A DNA stretch of 50,940 nt from an uncultured bacterium (GCA_947175015.1 CAMWLE010000011.1:1-50940); one strand, 5' to 3'. Counted from the first letter of the stretch, positions 41,907 through 50,940 are shown. The notes: generated from the sequence alone by a model not told the origin. Program-made: numbers and translations.

Positions 41907-42155
41907 ATGCGTAGATACGAGAATGGACAAGACAGGAAGCTTACGGAGGTTGTCTGCAACAAATGTGGCAGAAAGCTGAATGTTGAGAATGGGTATTTGA
42001 AAGAATATTGCTTTACGGCGGACACGGATTTTGGATATTTCAGTCATAGAGATGGAATGTCGCATCATTTTGATTTATGTGAGGATTGTTATGAGCAATT
42101 GATATCGCAGTTTCAGGTGCCGGTGGAGGAAGCGGAGGCAACGGAACTGTTGTAA
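41907..42155 (+). CDS. Small protein with two CxxC zinc-ribbon knuckles
   Basis: 82 residues. CNKCGRKL (~20-27) and CEDCYEQL (~60-67) could bind one zinc ion. The middle contains DTDFGYFSHRDGM with several aromatic and acidic residues. The rest is soluble and acidic. GAAGGGAG precedes ATG 41907. I recognise it as a conserved type in Lachnospiraceae near rimI but not a named function; a protein- or RNA-binding adaptor is a guess. Confidence 0.75.
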   Translation: MRRYENGQDRKLTEVVCNKCGRKLNVENGYLKEYCFTADTDFGYFSHRDGMSHHFDLCEDCYEQLISQFQVPVEEAEATELL

Positions 42156-42326
42156 TTGCTCTTTGTGCCTGTCTTCTTCTCGTGGATTGTTTGTGTCTCT
42201 TGCAGGGGTACTGACGCAGTTAAAAACACGATGGAAGCATGGGAAAGTATTATAAATGGAAGATGCCATAACCTATAGAAGAGATTGATAAGTGAGATTT
42301 GAAATAAAAGAAGAGGAAAGACAAAT

Positions 42327-43238
42327 ATGTTGGATGTAAGCCTGTTGGGAACAGGGGGGATGATGCCATTGCCATATCGGTGGCTCACGGCTCTCATGCT
42401 CCGGTATCATGGAAAAAGCATATTGATTGACTGTGGAGAAGGAACACAGATCGCACTGCGGGAGAAAGGCTGGAGCCCAAATCCCATTGATATTATCTGT
42501 TTTACGCATTATCATGCAGATCATATCAGCGGATTGCCGGGCATGCTGCTGACCATGGGGAACGCAGAACGTAGAGAGCCGCTGTTGCTGATAGGTCCCA
42601 AAGGATTGACCAGGGTGGTGAATGCACTGCGTACCATTGCACCTGAGCTTCCTTTTGAAGTACAATATGAGGAAATTACGGAGGAAGAGCAAGTATTTTC
42701 TTTTGACGGATTTCAAATTAAGGCTTTCAAGGTGAGCCATAGTGTGGTATGCTATGGATATAGTATGATTGTAGAGCGAAAGGGACGCTTTGATAAGGAG
42801 CGTGCGCTGGAACAGCAGATTCCCATGAAACTATGGAGCAGGCTGCAAAAGGGCGAGACAATTACGGAAAATGGTGTTACGTATACTTCCGACATGGTAC
42901 TGGGGGGGCCACGGAAGGGATTGAAGGTGACGTATTGTACGGATACCAGGCCAACCGAAAGTATTACATCCAATGCTGCAGGTTCCGATTTGCTGATTCT
43001 GGAAGGGATGTACGGGGAGCATGATAAACTTGCGAAAGCAAAGGAGAATAAGCACATGACCATGTATGAAGCGGCTGCGATTGCGAGGTCTGCGCAAGTA
43101 CCTGAGCTTTGGCTGACACATTATAGTCCGTCTCTGTTGCGGCCGGAGGAATATCTGGGGAGTGTCCGGAAGATTTTCGCCAATACTATCGCTGCAAAGG
43201 ATGGAAGGACTGTGGAATTGCAGTTTGAAGAAGAGTAA
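42327..43238 (+). CDS. rnz: Ribonuclease Z (tRNA 3'-end processing)
   Basis: 303 residues, metallo-beta-lactamase fold. The enzyme cleaves 3' trailers from tRNA precursors. Motif II THYHADHISG, other zinc ligands in KVSHSV, the Asp in YCTDTRP, and His in LTHYSP are present; LLGTGGMMPLP at the start and HMTMYEAA near the end are typical of RNase Z. The usual exosite arm appears shortened or altered, so a related phosphodiesterase cannot be excluded. Confidence 0.85.
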   Translation: MLDVSLLGTGGMMPLPYRWLTALMLRYHGKSILIDCGEGTQIALREKGWSPNPIDIICFTHYHADHISGLPGMLLTMGNAERREPLLLIGPKGLTRVVNALRTIAPELPFEVQYEEITEEEQVFSFDGFQIKAFKVSHSVVCYGYSMIVERKGRFDKERALEQQIPMKLWSRLQKGETITENGVTYTSDMVLGGPRKGLKVTYCTDTRPTESITSNAAGSDLLILEGMYGEHDKLAKAKENKHMTMYEAAAIARSAQVPELWLTHYSPSLLRPEEYLGSVRKIFANTIAAKDGRTVELQFEEE

Positions 43239-43279
43239 AGGGGATGTCTGTGTAATGCGGACATAGAATGGGGGGCAAT

Positions 43280-43912
43280 ATGAAGAAAAATACCACAACA
43301 AAAAAAGCAACGAACAAAAATACCACAATGATCGTGATTATAATTATAATAGTGATTGTGGGTATTGTATGTCTGTATGCCTATCTGTCAACGAAGCAGA
43401 GAAATGTGCTGGCGGATTCTGCGCTTTCAAAGGTTCGATTGACATTGAGCCGCGATTTGGAAAAGGACTACCCGCCTACGGTAAAGCAGGTATTAACTTA
43501 TTTTTCGGAGCTTCAGCAATGTCTTTACAATGAGGAATGTACAAATGAAGAAATAGAGCAGTTTGGGATGCAGATGAGGCGGATGTATGATAATGAGCTT
43601 CTGGATAACAATGAGGTGATTGCTTACATGGTGAAGCTGAAAGAGGATGTTAAGGTGTTCAAGGAAGCGGGCAGCAGGATATCCAGGATTTCTATTGCCG
43701 CAAGCAACAATGTGGACACTTTTAAACAAGATGGATACGAATTTGCCAGACTTAACTGCACTTATTATATAACGGAGAGCGGACACACGATTCCTCAGGA
43801 GGTGGTATATTTGATGCGCCGTGATGAGAATAGGCAGTGGAAAATCTATGGTTGGGATAAGGCGGAAAATGTGAGTGTGGGTTCGGAGTCACAGGAAAGC
43901 GGAGACGAATAA
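43280..43912 (+). CDS. Single-pass membrane protein of unknown function
   Basis: 210 residues. Basic start (KKNTTTKKATNKN), one membrane helix (~17-36), then a predicted outside domain with helical YPPTVKQVLTYFSELQQ and beta-rich FARLNCTYYITESG parts and an acidic tail. I associate this build with DUF6715 of Lachnospiraceae, from memory only. ATG 43280 follows a GGGGGG site. It sits between RNase Z and tsaD. Confidence 0.7.
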   Translation: MKKNTTTKKATNKNTTMIVIIIIIVIVGIVCLYAYLSTKQRNVLADSALSKVRLTLSRDLEKDYPPTVKQVLTYFSELQQCLYNEECTNEEIEQFGMQMRRMYDNELLDNNEVIAYMVKLKEDVKVFKEAGSRISRISIAASNNVDTFKQDGYEFARLNCTYYITESGHTIPQEVVYLMRRDENRQWKIYGWDKAENVSVGSESQESGDE

Positions 43913-43931
43913 GAGGCAAGTGGGGTGGAAC

Positions 43932-44028
43932 CCGAATGACAAAATGAGAGTCAGGCAGTGAGCAGCCGGATGACAAAATGAAAGTCAGGCAGGGCGGAGC
44001 CGGATGACATGAATGAGAGGAAGTCAGG
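43932..44028 (+). repeat. Imperfect 34-bp tandem repeat (about 3 units) at the start of tsaD
   Basis: Units start at 43932, 43966 and 44000, each CCG(A/G)ATGACA...ATGA.AG..GTCAGG. The third unit contains the tsaD start codon and its first residues. Confidence 0.8.
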
Positions 44029-45073
44029 TCTTGTGGAACAGCAGAATAAAGTAAATATTACTACACAGGACGTATTGATACTGGCGATTGAGACATCTTG
44101 TGATGAGACAGCCGCTTCTGTGGTGAGAAATGGCAGGGAAGTACTGTCCGATATTATTTATACCCAGATTGCATTACACACCTGTTATGGTGGGGTGGTG
44201 CCGGAGATTGCGTCCAGAAAACATATAGAGAAAATGAATCAGGTGATAGAAGAAGCGCTGAAACAGGCACAAGTTACCTTGCAGGATATTACAGCGATTG
44301 CTGTTACTTACGGGCCGGGGCTGGTAGGGGCGCTTCTGGTAGGCGTATCCACAGCCAAAGCCATCAGTTTTGCTGCTGAGATTCCTTTGGTGGGGGTACA
44401 TCATATCAGTGGACACATCAGTGCCAATTACATTGAACACCAGGAATTGGAACCTCCCTTTGTCTGTCTGGTTGCTTCCGGCGGCCACTCTCATCTGGTG
44501 GTGGTGAAAGACTATGGTGAATATGAGATTATCGGCAGAACCAGGGATGATGCGGCAGGGGAGGCGTTTGACAAAGTCGCCAGAGCCATAGGGCTTGGTT
44601 ATCCGGGAGGCCCTAAGATTGACATGCTTTCTAAGGAAGGGAATCCCGATGCAATTTCTTTTCCCAGGGCCAAGGTTGCTGAGAATGAGTATGATTTTAG
44701 TTTCAGCGGATTGAAATCCGCCGTATTGAATTATCTGAATTCATGTCAAATGAAAGGGATTACAATCTGTCAGGCTGATGTGGCGGCCTCTTTTCAGAAG
44801 GCGGTGGTGGATGTGCTGGTGGAGCATTCTCTACATGCTGTGAAAGAATTTGGATATGATAAATTTGCCATTGCAGGCGGCGTGGCTTCTAATTCTACTC
44901 TGCGGAAAGCATTTGAAGAGGAATGCGCAAAGAGGAAAATTCAGTTTTTTCATCCGTCACCAAGGCTGTGTACGGACAATGCTGCCATGATTGGTGCTGC
45001 TGGATATTATGAATATCAAAAAGGTGTGACGCATGGTTATGATTTGAATGCGGTGCCAAATTTGAGTTTGTGA
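44009..45073 (+). CDS. tsaD: tRNA t6A threonylcarbamoyltransferase TsaD
   Basis: 354 residues, slightly long. TsaD (Kae1/OSGEP family) transfers the threonylcarbamoyl group to adenine 37 of ANN-decoding tRNAs. Motifs: [15 protein letters not shown], metal-binding HISGHISAN (HxxxH), [37 protein letters not shown] and [13 protein letters not shown]. The N-terminal 20 residues precede the usual start and are partly encoded by a tandem repeat; GGAG lies 10 nt before ATG 44009. No better in-frame start was found. Confidence 0.95.
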   Translation: MNERKSGLVEQQNKVNITTQDVLILAIETSCDETAASVVRNGREVLSDIIYTQIALHTCYGGVVPEIASRKHIEKMNQVIEEALKQAQVTLQDITAIAVTYGPGLVGALLVGVSTAKAISFAAEIPLVGVHHISGHISANYIEHQELEPPFVCLVASGGHSHLVVVKDYGEYEIIGRTRDDAAGEAFDKVARAIGLGYPGGPKIDMLSKEGNPDAISFPRAKVAENEYDFSFSGLKSAVLNYLNSCQMKGITICQADVAASFQKAVVDVLVEHSLHAVKEFGYDKFAIAGGVASNSTLRKAFEEECAKRKIQFFHPSPRLCTDNAAMIGAAGYYEYQKGVTHGYDLNAVPNLSL

Positions 45074-45209
45074 ATCCGCAGTAAACCTCCGGACTTTCAT
45101 GCAAAGTGGGGCAGTCCGTTGCATGGGGGACTATGAAATGGAGTCTGATGGTTTGTGAAGGATTTCGCCTAGCTGGAATAACTGGCACAATAAGGAAGGA
45201 AAAATATAT

Positions 45210-45932
45210 ATGGTTAAGAAGAGATGTACAGCCATTGTTTTGGCAGCAGGCAGCGGAAAAAGGATGAACAGTAGTGTTGCGAAACAATTTCTGCTATTGG
45301 GCGGTAAACCTCTTCTGTGGTATTCTCTTCAGGCAGTAGAAGCGTCAGATATTATTGATGATTGTATTCTGGTCACAGGGGCAAATGATATTGCCTATGT
45401 GTGTAAGGAAATTGTAGAAAAATATGGTTTCCATAAGGTGGACAAGATTATCGCCGGCGGAAACGAACGTTATGAATCGGTGTATAAGGCACTTTGCGCG
45501 ATTGCGGAGGGAGAGATGTCTGTGCCGAACGAGGATGGCTATGTGTTTGTTCATGATGGAGCAAGGCCATTTCTCACAGAGAAGCTCCTGGAAGATACTT
45601 ATCAGGAGGTGTGCAGATATCATGCCTGTGTGGCAGCGGTTCCTGTAAAAGATACGATAAAAATTGCGGATGAGAGTGGTTTTGCTGTGCAGACACCCGC
45701 CCGAAGTCTTGTGTGGGCCGTACAGACACCGCAAGTATTCGATACACAACTGATTATCCATGCTTATCAAAAGCTCTTTGAACAAACAAAAGCTTTGCAA
45801 CAGGAGATAACCGATGATGCTATGGTGGTAGAAACCATGCTGAGGGTCCCGGTGAAGCTTGTAGCGTCTTCTTATGAAAACATCAAGATAACAACTCCCG
45901 AAGATATGCGGATGGCTGAAAATTTATTATGA
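45210..45932 (+). CDS. ispD: 2-C-methyl-D-erythritol 4-phosphate cytidylyltransferase
   Basis: 240 residues. IspD makes CDP-methylerythritol in the non-mevalonate isoprenoid pathway. Nucleotide-binding AIVLAAGSGKRMNSSVAKQF, GGNERYESVYKAL, VFVHDGARPFL and the ending KITTPEDM are diagnostic. ATG 45210 follows GGAAGG. It appears to be the last gene before a 550-base gap. Confidence 0.96.
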   Translation: MVKKRCTAIVLAAGSGKRMNSSVAKQFLLLGGKPLLWYSLQAVEASDIIDDCILVTGANDIAYVCKEIVEKYGFHKVDKIIAGGNERYESVYKALCAIAEGEMSVPNEDGYVFVHDGARPFLTEKLLEDTYQEVCRYHACVAAVPVKDTIKIADESGFAVQTPARSLVWAVQTPQVFDTQLIIHAYQKLFEQTKALQQEITDDAMVVETMLRVPVKLVASSYENIKITTPEDMRMAENLL

Positions 45933-46484
45933 AAATTTCCGGTTTTTTGTTTTTGTCAGGGGTGTGTCTAAAAATTATGTTCCCTGGGATGTGTGTTATA
46001 CTTTGTGGGATACAAGCTCCAAGTTGGGTATGTAATGGGACTTGGTTGATCAAATCTGTACTTCATTTTGAAAGTCCGTACAAAGGAATGTGGCACACAT
46101 GAATATAACAAATACAGATAGATGTTCTTAATGTGGGAATGAGATTAATATATGGATGCCTTAAGTGCATGAATGTAGTAGATACATAAATGGTAATAAT
46201 AACAAGAAAATGTGCAGAAAAAGCGAATTTTTGGTGATAGTGACATTGAAAAAGCAGAATGCGAAATAGTATATTAGAAAAAACTACAAATAAGTATTGC
46301 TTTTTTTTGTGTTTGTTGTATAATTAGAAATAAGTAATCTTTTTCGTACTTAAAAGAGAAGGTGTCAAAAGCACCAATACATAATTGGACTCGCCTGAGA
46401 AGGCAGCTTAACAGACACACATCTTAATTGGGAGGTTAAGAGTGCTGTGGGCTGAAAATATATAATCAAAACAGGAGGAAAAAA
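45933..46484 (+). other. Intergenic region and leader of the sugar ABC operon
   Basis: About 550 AT-rich bases. The first 360 show no gene. A promoter lies at 46297-46324. The leader (~150 nt) can form CTTAAC/GTTAAG (46407-46440), and holds a seven-codon frame GTG...TAA (46442-46465, MLWAENI) 6 nt after GGAGG. No operator or riboswitch of known type was recognised. Confidence 0.5.
46297..46324 (+). promoter_or_regulatory. Predicted promoter of the sugar ABC operon
   Basis: TTGCTT (46297-46302), 16-nt spacer, TATAAT (46319-46324). Confidence 0.55.
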
Positions 46485-48332
46485 ATGAAAAAGAGAAAAG
46501 TTTTGTCTGTCGTGACTTCCGCGGCTTTGGTTGCAGCTATGCTGTTGACCGGATGCGGTAATAACGATGGAAACAATGGCAGCAGTGCTAACAATAGCAA
46601 TGCAAGCAACAGTGGTGCTGACAACAGCAGTGAAAACAGTAGTGCGAATAATGGCAGCAGCGATAATTCCGGAACGGGGGGGGCATCTAACGATAATAAT
46701 TCAGATGCAACTCTCCTTCCTGCATTAAGCGAAAGCGAGCAGGGCAAACCCGGTGCGCTGACTACCCCCAGAAGCAATTATGTGCAGTATCCTTATGCGG
46801 ATGGCGAGGGCATTACGCTTACTTATTGGATGAGTGTTCCAAGCAACATTATGAACCATCCGGACACACCGGATTCCGTTCAGATGACTGAGTGGGCAAA
46901 GCGCTGGCAGGAGCTGACAGGTATTACCATTGAGTTTGTGGGACCTGCAACCAATAAGAGTGATGAGGTTACACAGCAGTTTAACCTGATGACCACGAAT
47001 CAGACTCTTCCTGACATTATTGAGTGGGAGTGGACATCCGGATATGCAGGAGGACCTTCTCAGGCAGAGGCGGATGGTTTGCTGATTTGGCTGGATGACT
47101 ACATTACCGCAGATGGTCCGGCAGCAGACTTGTGGCAGTATCTGCAGGATAATCCCTGTCTGGATACCGCTGTGAAGACGGACGATGGACATTATTACAC
47201 TTTCCCGTTCACCCGTGGCAACAGGCTTCTGGGAACAACTTCCGGTCCTATTATGCGTGGTGATTTGCTTGAAGCAGCGGGCTATAAGACAACAGATTTG
47301 GTGACTGTGGAGGATTGGACCGCAGCTATGACCAAGATGAAAGAGAATAATGTGAAGTATCCTTTGTCTTTTGAAAGTGTAAGCTATATGGAGAACCTTT
47401 TGTCCGGTACTTTTGGTGTTCGTGCCGCTATGTATGTTTCCGCTGAAGATGGCAAGGTTCATTTCGGCAAGGCGGAAGAAGGTTATAAGAACATGTTGGC
47501 ACAGGTAGTAGAATGGATGAAGGCAGATCTGGTGAATCCCAGCTATGGTGACTGGACTCCCGCTAATACCAAGGCAGATATCATGAATGGCGATTCTGCA
47601 ATCGTTTACGGTGCACTTGGTTCCAGAATGGGTTCCTGGAATACGGCAGCATGGGCTGAACCTGATACTTATGGCAAGGACTTCGAACTGGTAGGTGCAC
47701 AGTTCCCGGTAGAAAAGTCAGGACAGAAGGTTCAGTACAGCGGCGGTTCTACTGACTATGCAACAGGTTCTAAGGCACATGCGGCTATTTCCGCAGACTG
47801 CAAGTATCCTGAAGTTGCTGCAGCATTCCTGAACTTCTGCTACAGCCAGCAGGGACATAATGAGATTAACTTTGGTCAGGAAGGCGTTGCTTACAACGGC
47901 TTTGAAGAGACTCCTTATGGTACCGCTTGTAAATACTCTGATACAATTATGAATGCTGACAATATTGCAGTAGAGATGGCTCATCATGGACGTGCAAATA
48001 TGTCAGGTGCGTTTATTCAGGATCCTGGATATATTTTGGGTTACTATGCAACTGATCAGCAGAAGGCAGCAGTTTCTCTCTGGGCTGAAAATGAAGTAAG
48101 CGGCACGATTATGCCTCCTGTTACCATGACTCCTGATGAAGCAAAAGAGTATTCATCATTGAATGGTGATGTTACTACTGCGTCAGACGAGTTCCGCGGC
48201 AGAGTTCTGGCAGGTTATGCTGATATTGATATTGATGCAGAATGGGAGACATATCTTAACAAGGTAAAAGATAGTGTAGCTCGCATGGTTGAGATTCAGC
48301 AGGCTGCTTTGGATCGCTATAATGCAAGATAG
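46485..48332 (+). CDS. Sugar ABC transporter substrate-binding lipoprotein (LplA-like)
   Basis: 615 residues. Signal peptide with lipobox LTGC (Cys24), followed by an N/S/G-rich linker to about residue 75 that should act as a flexible spacer from the membrane, then a large family 1-type binding domain (ITLTYWMSVPSN onwards). The big size and the following lplB/lplC-type permeases place it with the carbohydrate uptake transporters (CUT1) for complex or modified oligosaccharides. The ligand is unknown. AGGAGG precedes ATG 46485. The matching ATPase is not nearby; such systems usually share MsmX-type ATPases. Confidence 0.92.
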   Translation: MKKRKVLSVVTSAALVAAMLLTGCGNNDGNNGSSANNSNASNSGADNSSENSSANNGSSDNSGTGGASNDNNSDATLLPALSESEQGKPGALTTPRSNYVQYPYADGEGITLTYWMSVPSNIMNHPDTPDSVQMTEWAKRWQELTGITIEFVGPATNKSDEVTQQFNLMTTNQTLPDIIEWEWTSGYAGGPSQAEADGLLIWLDDYITADGPAADLWQYLQDNPCLDTAVKTDDGHYYTFPFTRGNRLLGTTSGPIMRGDLLEAAGYKTTDLVTVEDWTAAMTKMKENNVKYPLSFESVSYMENLLSGTFGVRAAMYVSAEDGKVHFGKAEEGYKNMLAQVVEWMKADLVNPSYGDWTPANTKADIMNGDSAIVYGALGSRMGSWNTAAWAEPDTYGKDFELVGAQFPVEKSGQKVQYSGGSTDYATGSKAHAAISADCKYPEVAAAFLNFCYSQQGHNEINFGQEGVAYNGFEETPYGTACKYSDTIMNADNIAVEMAHHGRANMSGAFIQDPGYILGYYATDQQKAAVSLWAENEVSGTIMPPVTMTPDEAKEYSSLNGDVTTASDEFRGRVLAGYADIDIDAEWETYLNKVKDSVARMVEIQQAALDRYNAR

Positions 48333-48370
48333 TACTAAGAGAAATGTGTGACTGAGATATAGGAAATCTG

Positions 48371-48408
48371 AAAAGGCTGTCAGCTGCATAGGCAGCGGCA
48401 GCCTTTTT
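48371..48408 (+). terminator. Hairpin between the binding protein and permease genes
   Basis: AAAAGGCTG/CAGCCTTTTT with an inner stem, 38 nt after the lipoprotein stop. A partial terminator here would give more binding protein than permease, a common arrangement. Confidence 0.75.
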
Positions 48409-48438
48409 GACTACTAATGTCATTAGGAGGGATTGCGC

Positions 48439-49425
48439 ATGAAGAGAGGCGAGGTATCTGCACCGGCAATGGCGAAAAGCAAAGAGGCTTTTTCTGTCAG
48501 ATTGCAGAGGATAGGGAAACTTATCTTAAAAAACATGAAACTTATCTGGAAAAACAAGGCTGTTTATCTGATGCTTGTTCCTGTCATTGTTTATTACATC
48601 CTGTTCCATTACAAACCTATGTATGGTATTATCATTGCTTTCCAGGACTTTAATCCCAGGCGAGGTGTGGCTGGAAGTGATTGGGTGGGCTTTCAGCATT
48701 TTATAGATTTCTTTACAGGCGACTATTTCGGGCGTCTGCTTTTAAATACCCTGAGACTGAGCTTTGCAACTTTGATTTTTGGTTTCCCGATTCCTATTAT
48801 ATTGGCGCTCTTGATCAATGAGCTGCGCAGTAAGAAATTTTCCAAGATTGTACAGAGTATCACTTATATGCCTCACTTTGTATCCATGGTGGTATTATGT
48901 GCAATGATTCGTCAGTTTGTAGGCGCCAATGGATTTATTACGAATTTTATGACTATGTTTGGATACGAAGGGGGCAGTATGCTGACTAAGAGTCAGTATT
49001 GGATTCCTATATATGTTTTATCTAATATTTGGCAAGGCGCAGGCTGGGGCTCTATCGTTTATCTGGCAGCGCTGACTGGTATTGATTCCGAATTGTATGA
49101 TGCGGCAAAGGTGGATGGCGCCAACCGCTGGAAACAGACTTTGCACGTTACGATTCCCTGTATTCTGCCTACGATTATCATTATGTTGATAATGCGTGTG
49201 GGTCAAATTATGGGTGTGGGATATGAGAAGACAATCCTGCTCTATGATGGCGCTATTTATGATGTGGCTGATATTATTTCAACGTATGTTTATCGAAGAG
49301 GTCTGCTGGACAGACAGTATTCTTTCTCAACGGCGGTGGGACTATTTAACTCGGTGGTCAACTTTATTCTTGTAATTATTGCGAATAAGATTAGTAAAAA
49401 GACCACGGAAACAAGCTTGTGGTAA
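48439..49425 (+). CDS. Sugar ABC transporter permease (LplB type)
   Basis: 328 residues, about six membrane helices. The block KNKAVYLMLVPVIVYYILFH followed by YKPMYGIIIAFQDFNP is typical of LplB. The EAA loop reads YDAAKVDGANRWKQTLHVTIP and contacts the ATPase. ATG 48439 lies 8 nt after AGGAGG; a TTG two codons earlier is in frame but too close to the site. It forms the pore with the next gene. Confidence 0.95.
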   Translation: MKRGEVSAPAMAKSKEAFSVRLQRIGKLILKNMKLIWKNKAVYLMLVPVIVYYILFHYKPMYGIIIAFQDFNPRRGVAGSDWVGFQHFIDFFTGDYFGRLLLNTLRLSFATLIFGFPIPIILALLINELRSKKFSKIVQSITYMPHFVSMVVLCAMIRQFVGANGFITNFMTMFGYEGGSMLTKSQYWIPIYVLSNIWQGAGWGSIVYLAALTGIDSELYDAAKVDGANRWKQTLHVTIPCILPTIIIMLIMRVGQIMGVGYEKTILLYDGAIYDVADIISTYVYRRGLLDRQYSFSTAVGLFNSVVNFILVIIANKISKKTTETSLW

Positions 49426-49437
49426 GGAGGAGAAAAA

Positions 49438-50358
49438 ATGGCGAAAAAAGATAAAGATATGATGGACTCCAGCCCCAAGGTGAAGCTGAGCCGTGGTGAG
49501 CGTATATTTGGTGTATGTAATATAATTATTCTGTCATTATTTACCATAGCATGTGTTTACCCTTTTTGGTATGTGATCGCAGCCTCCTTCAGCGAATCCA
49601 ATTTGCTGATTGCACATCCGGAAGCGATTTTGTGGCCGGTAGGATGGAGTACAGAGGCTTATCAATACGTATTTAATACCAAAGCCATCTGGACCGGCTA
49701 TGGCAATACGATTATTTATGTGGTGGTAGGTACGGCAATCAATATTTTTATGACTTTGCTGGCAGCATATTTTCTTTCAAGGAAGAATCTGCCTGGAAAG
49801 ACATTTTTTACTATCATGATCATGTTTACTATGTATTTTTCCGGTGGTATGATTCCGGGGTTCCTGAATATTCAGGATCTGCATTTATATAACACACGTT
49901 GGGCATTGCTTCTGCCCGGTGCATTGAGCACTTATAATCTGATTATCATGAGAACAGCTATGTCAGGTATTGATGATTCCCTTACCGAATCTGCTATGTT
50001 GGATGGTGCGGGGCATATGACAATTCTCTGGAAGATATTGGTGCCGCTGGTAAAGGCAACGATTGCGGTGTTGGTGCTGTATTATGGTGTTGCGCATTGG
50101 AATTCATGGTTCAACGCATTTATATACCTGGATAATGATGCGAAGGGAAAATCATTACAGCCATTACAGATTGTATTGCGGCGTATCTTGATTCTGACGG
50201 ATATGACGGATACGGGCGGTGCTGAAGATGCGGCTGCCATTGCGGAAACAATTAAGTACGCAACCATTATCGTATCTACCGTTCCTATCCTGGCACTATA
50301 TCCGTTCTTGCAGAAATACTTTACTAAGGGTGTTATGGTTGGAGCTGTTAAGGGCTAA
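49438..50358 (+). CDS. Sugar ABC transporter permease (LplC/YtcP type)
   Basis: 306 residues, about six helices. Family traits: FTIACVYPFWYVIAASFSES, the EAA loop ESAMLDGAGHMTILWKILVPL, and the C-terminal YPFLQKYFTKGVMVGAVKG, a strong marker of this carbohydrate permease group. AAGGAGG precedes ATG 49438, 12 nt after the previous gene. A terminator follows the stop, so the operon has three genes and no ATPase. Confidence 0.95.
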   Translation: MAKKDKDMMDSSPKVKLSRGERIFGVCNIIILSLFTIACVYPFWYVIAASFSESNLLIAHPEAILWPVGWSTEAYQYVFNTKAIWTGYGNTIIYVVVGTAINIFMTLLAAYFLSRKNLPGKTFFTIMIMFTMYFSGGMIPGFLNIQDLHLYNTRWALLLPGALSTYNLIIMRTAMSGIDDSLTESAMLDGAGHMTILWKILVPLVKATIAVLVLYYGVAHWNSWFNAFIYLDNDAKGKSLQPLQIVLRRILILTDMTDTGGAEDAAAIAETIKYATIIVSTVPILALYPFLQKYFTKGVMVGAVKG

Positions 50359-50411
50359 CCTGTATTCATAAAATCAGGGGTAGAACGAAAACTGAAATCA
50401 ATAGAGAATGG

Positions 50412-50450
50412 TAGAGAAAGCGCCTGCTTATTTCAGGCGCTTTCTCTATT
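50412..50450 (+). terminator. Terminator of the sugar ABC operon
   Basis: Perfect 15-bp arms TAGAGAAAGCGCCTG and complement with a 7-nt loop, followed by TT. It begins 53 nt after the last stop. Confidence 0.8.
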
Positions 50451-50661
50451 GGGAAAGATATAAGGAAGTATGAAGAAAAATGATTGAGTTTTTCGGGACT
50501 TGCGCCAGTTCATAAATTGTTTGTGGTTTTTACAGAGGCATTGACGCCGTTGGCGGCATGAATGGAAGTGTGAAAAGAAGTGTGAAAAGGACACGGAAAG
50601 CTGAGAAAAACAGGAAAGAAAAAGGGTTAAGAAAAAAATTGAAAAAATTTGAAAAAAGGTG

Positions 50662-50690
50662 TTGACAGTTTGACTTTCATTTGGTAGAAT
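50662..50690 (+). promoter_or_regulatory. Predicted promoter of the tRNA-Ser genes
   Basis: TTGACA (50662-50667), 17-nt spacer, TAGAAT (50685-50690), 30 nt before the first tRNA. Confidence 0.8.
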
Positions 50691-50720
50691 AGTCCTTGCC
50701 GTTGAGACAACAGCACACTT

Positions 50721-50806
50721 GGAGAGATATCGAAGTGGTCATAACGAGGCGGTCTTGAAAACCGTTTGTCCGCAAGGGCGCGTGGGTTCGAATCCCACTC
50801 TCTCCG
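50721..50806 (+). tRNA. tRNA-Ser (anticodon TGA)
   Basis: 86 nt. The acceptor GGAGAGA pairs with TCTCTCC before discriminator G. The anticodon stem GCGGT/ACCGT holds the loop CTTGAAA, anticodon TGA. A long variable arm (TTTGTCCGCAAGGGCG) marks a class II tRNA, and GGTTCGAATCC is the T-loop. CCA is not encoded. Confidence 0.97.
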
Positions 50807-50869
50807 CTCCGGGGGCAGGTACAGAGACCTCCGACGATTCATATAGAGAAGCGTTAGTTCTGCCGTTTT

Positions 50870-50940
50870 GGAGAAGTACCCAAGAGGCTGAAGGGACACC
50901 CCTGGAAAGGGTGCAGGTCGTTAATAGCGGCGCGAGGGTT
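50870..50940 (+). tRNA. tRNA-Ser (anticodon GGA), cut by window end
   Basis: The first 71 bases are present: acceptor GGAGAAG, D-arm, anticodon stem CACCC/GGGTG with loop CTGGAAA (anticodon GGA), and a long variable arm. The sequence stops within the T-stem (GAGGGTT). It follows the first tRNA-Ser by 63 nt and is probably co-transcribed. Confidence 0.93.

Noticed and set aside
46485..50358. Sugar importer as lacking function because no ATPase gene is present
   Set aside because: Importers of this group commonly use a shared ATPase encoded elsewhere, so the absence is normal.

Overview
The window looks like a chromosomal segment of a spore-forming member of the Clostridia, most likely Lachnospiraceae. 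This rests on gene content and order: remA-gmk-rpoZ-rimO-pgsA, cinA-recA-recX-rny, an orphan spoVAE, a Spo0A-type DNA-binding protein, RqcH, an FMN riboswitch with a RibU transporter, and lplB/lplC-type sugar permeases. Strong AGGAGG ribosome binding sites and TTGACA-17-TATAAT promoters fit a Firmicute. Base composition is moderate, with one clearly AT-richer island, the NACHT gene at 31.0-33.5 kb. No rRNA, CRISPR array, phage or full insertion sequence was seen.

Layout. 0.2-2.3 kb: an old repeat copy, then a membrane-anchored trypsin-like protease with Ig-like domains. 2.6-10.3 kb: an amidohydrolase, folD, and a peptide ABC importer (lipoprotein, two permeases, fused double ATPase). 10.4-11.8 kb, minus strand: an ECF sigma factor with its membrane anti-sigma partner. 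12.0-16.2 kb: a small unknown protein, a receiver-less Spo0A-like regulator, glycogen synthase and a MurJ/SpoVB-type flippase. 16.5-18.3 kb, minus strand: RqcH. 18.6-24.0 kb: yicC, remA, gmk, rpoZ, rimO, pgsA, cinA. 25.0-28.9 kb: SOS-controlled recA, recX, then rny. 29.2-30.6 kb: ridA, spoVAE and a conserved unknown gene. 31.0-33.5 kb: a solitary NACHT NTPase with pentapeptide repeats, a plausible single-gene defence or sensing protein. 33.5-34.6 kb: FMN riboswitch and ribU. 35.1-38.7 kb: a MacB-type ABC exporter. 39.0-45.9 kb: a YcxB-like protein, then the t6A tRNA-modification genes tsaE, tsaB and tsaD, interleaved with rimI, a zinc-ribbon protein, RNase Z and a membrane protein, then ispD. 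46.5-50.4 kb: a sugar ABC importer without its ATPase. 50.7 kb to the end: two tRNA-Ser genes, the second cut by the window edge.

The most notable new structure is a family of short non-coding mobile elements of about 130-145 bp, MITE-like. Four good copies lie at 24.3, 30.7, 38.7 and 39.7 kb. Each has the 12-bp terminal sequence GTTACTTTTCAC at its left end and an inverted counterpart at the right. Each is flanked by its own 8-bp direct repeat (ATTTGGGA/G, GTCAGCTT, GGTGTTGC, ATAAATAC), the signature of transposition. Inside are two hairpins, and the second is preserved in the divergent 38.7 kb copy with a largely different stem sequence. A decayed fifth copy lies near the window start. The window also has an unusual number of short imperfect tandem repeats (about 31-47 bp), in gene spacers and, in frame, in two proteins.
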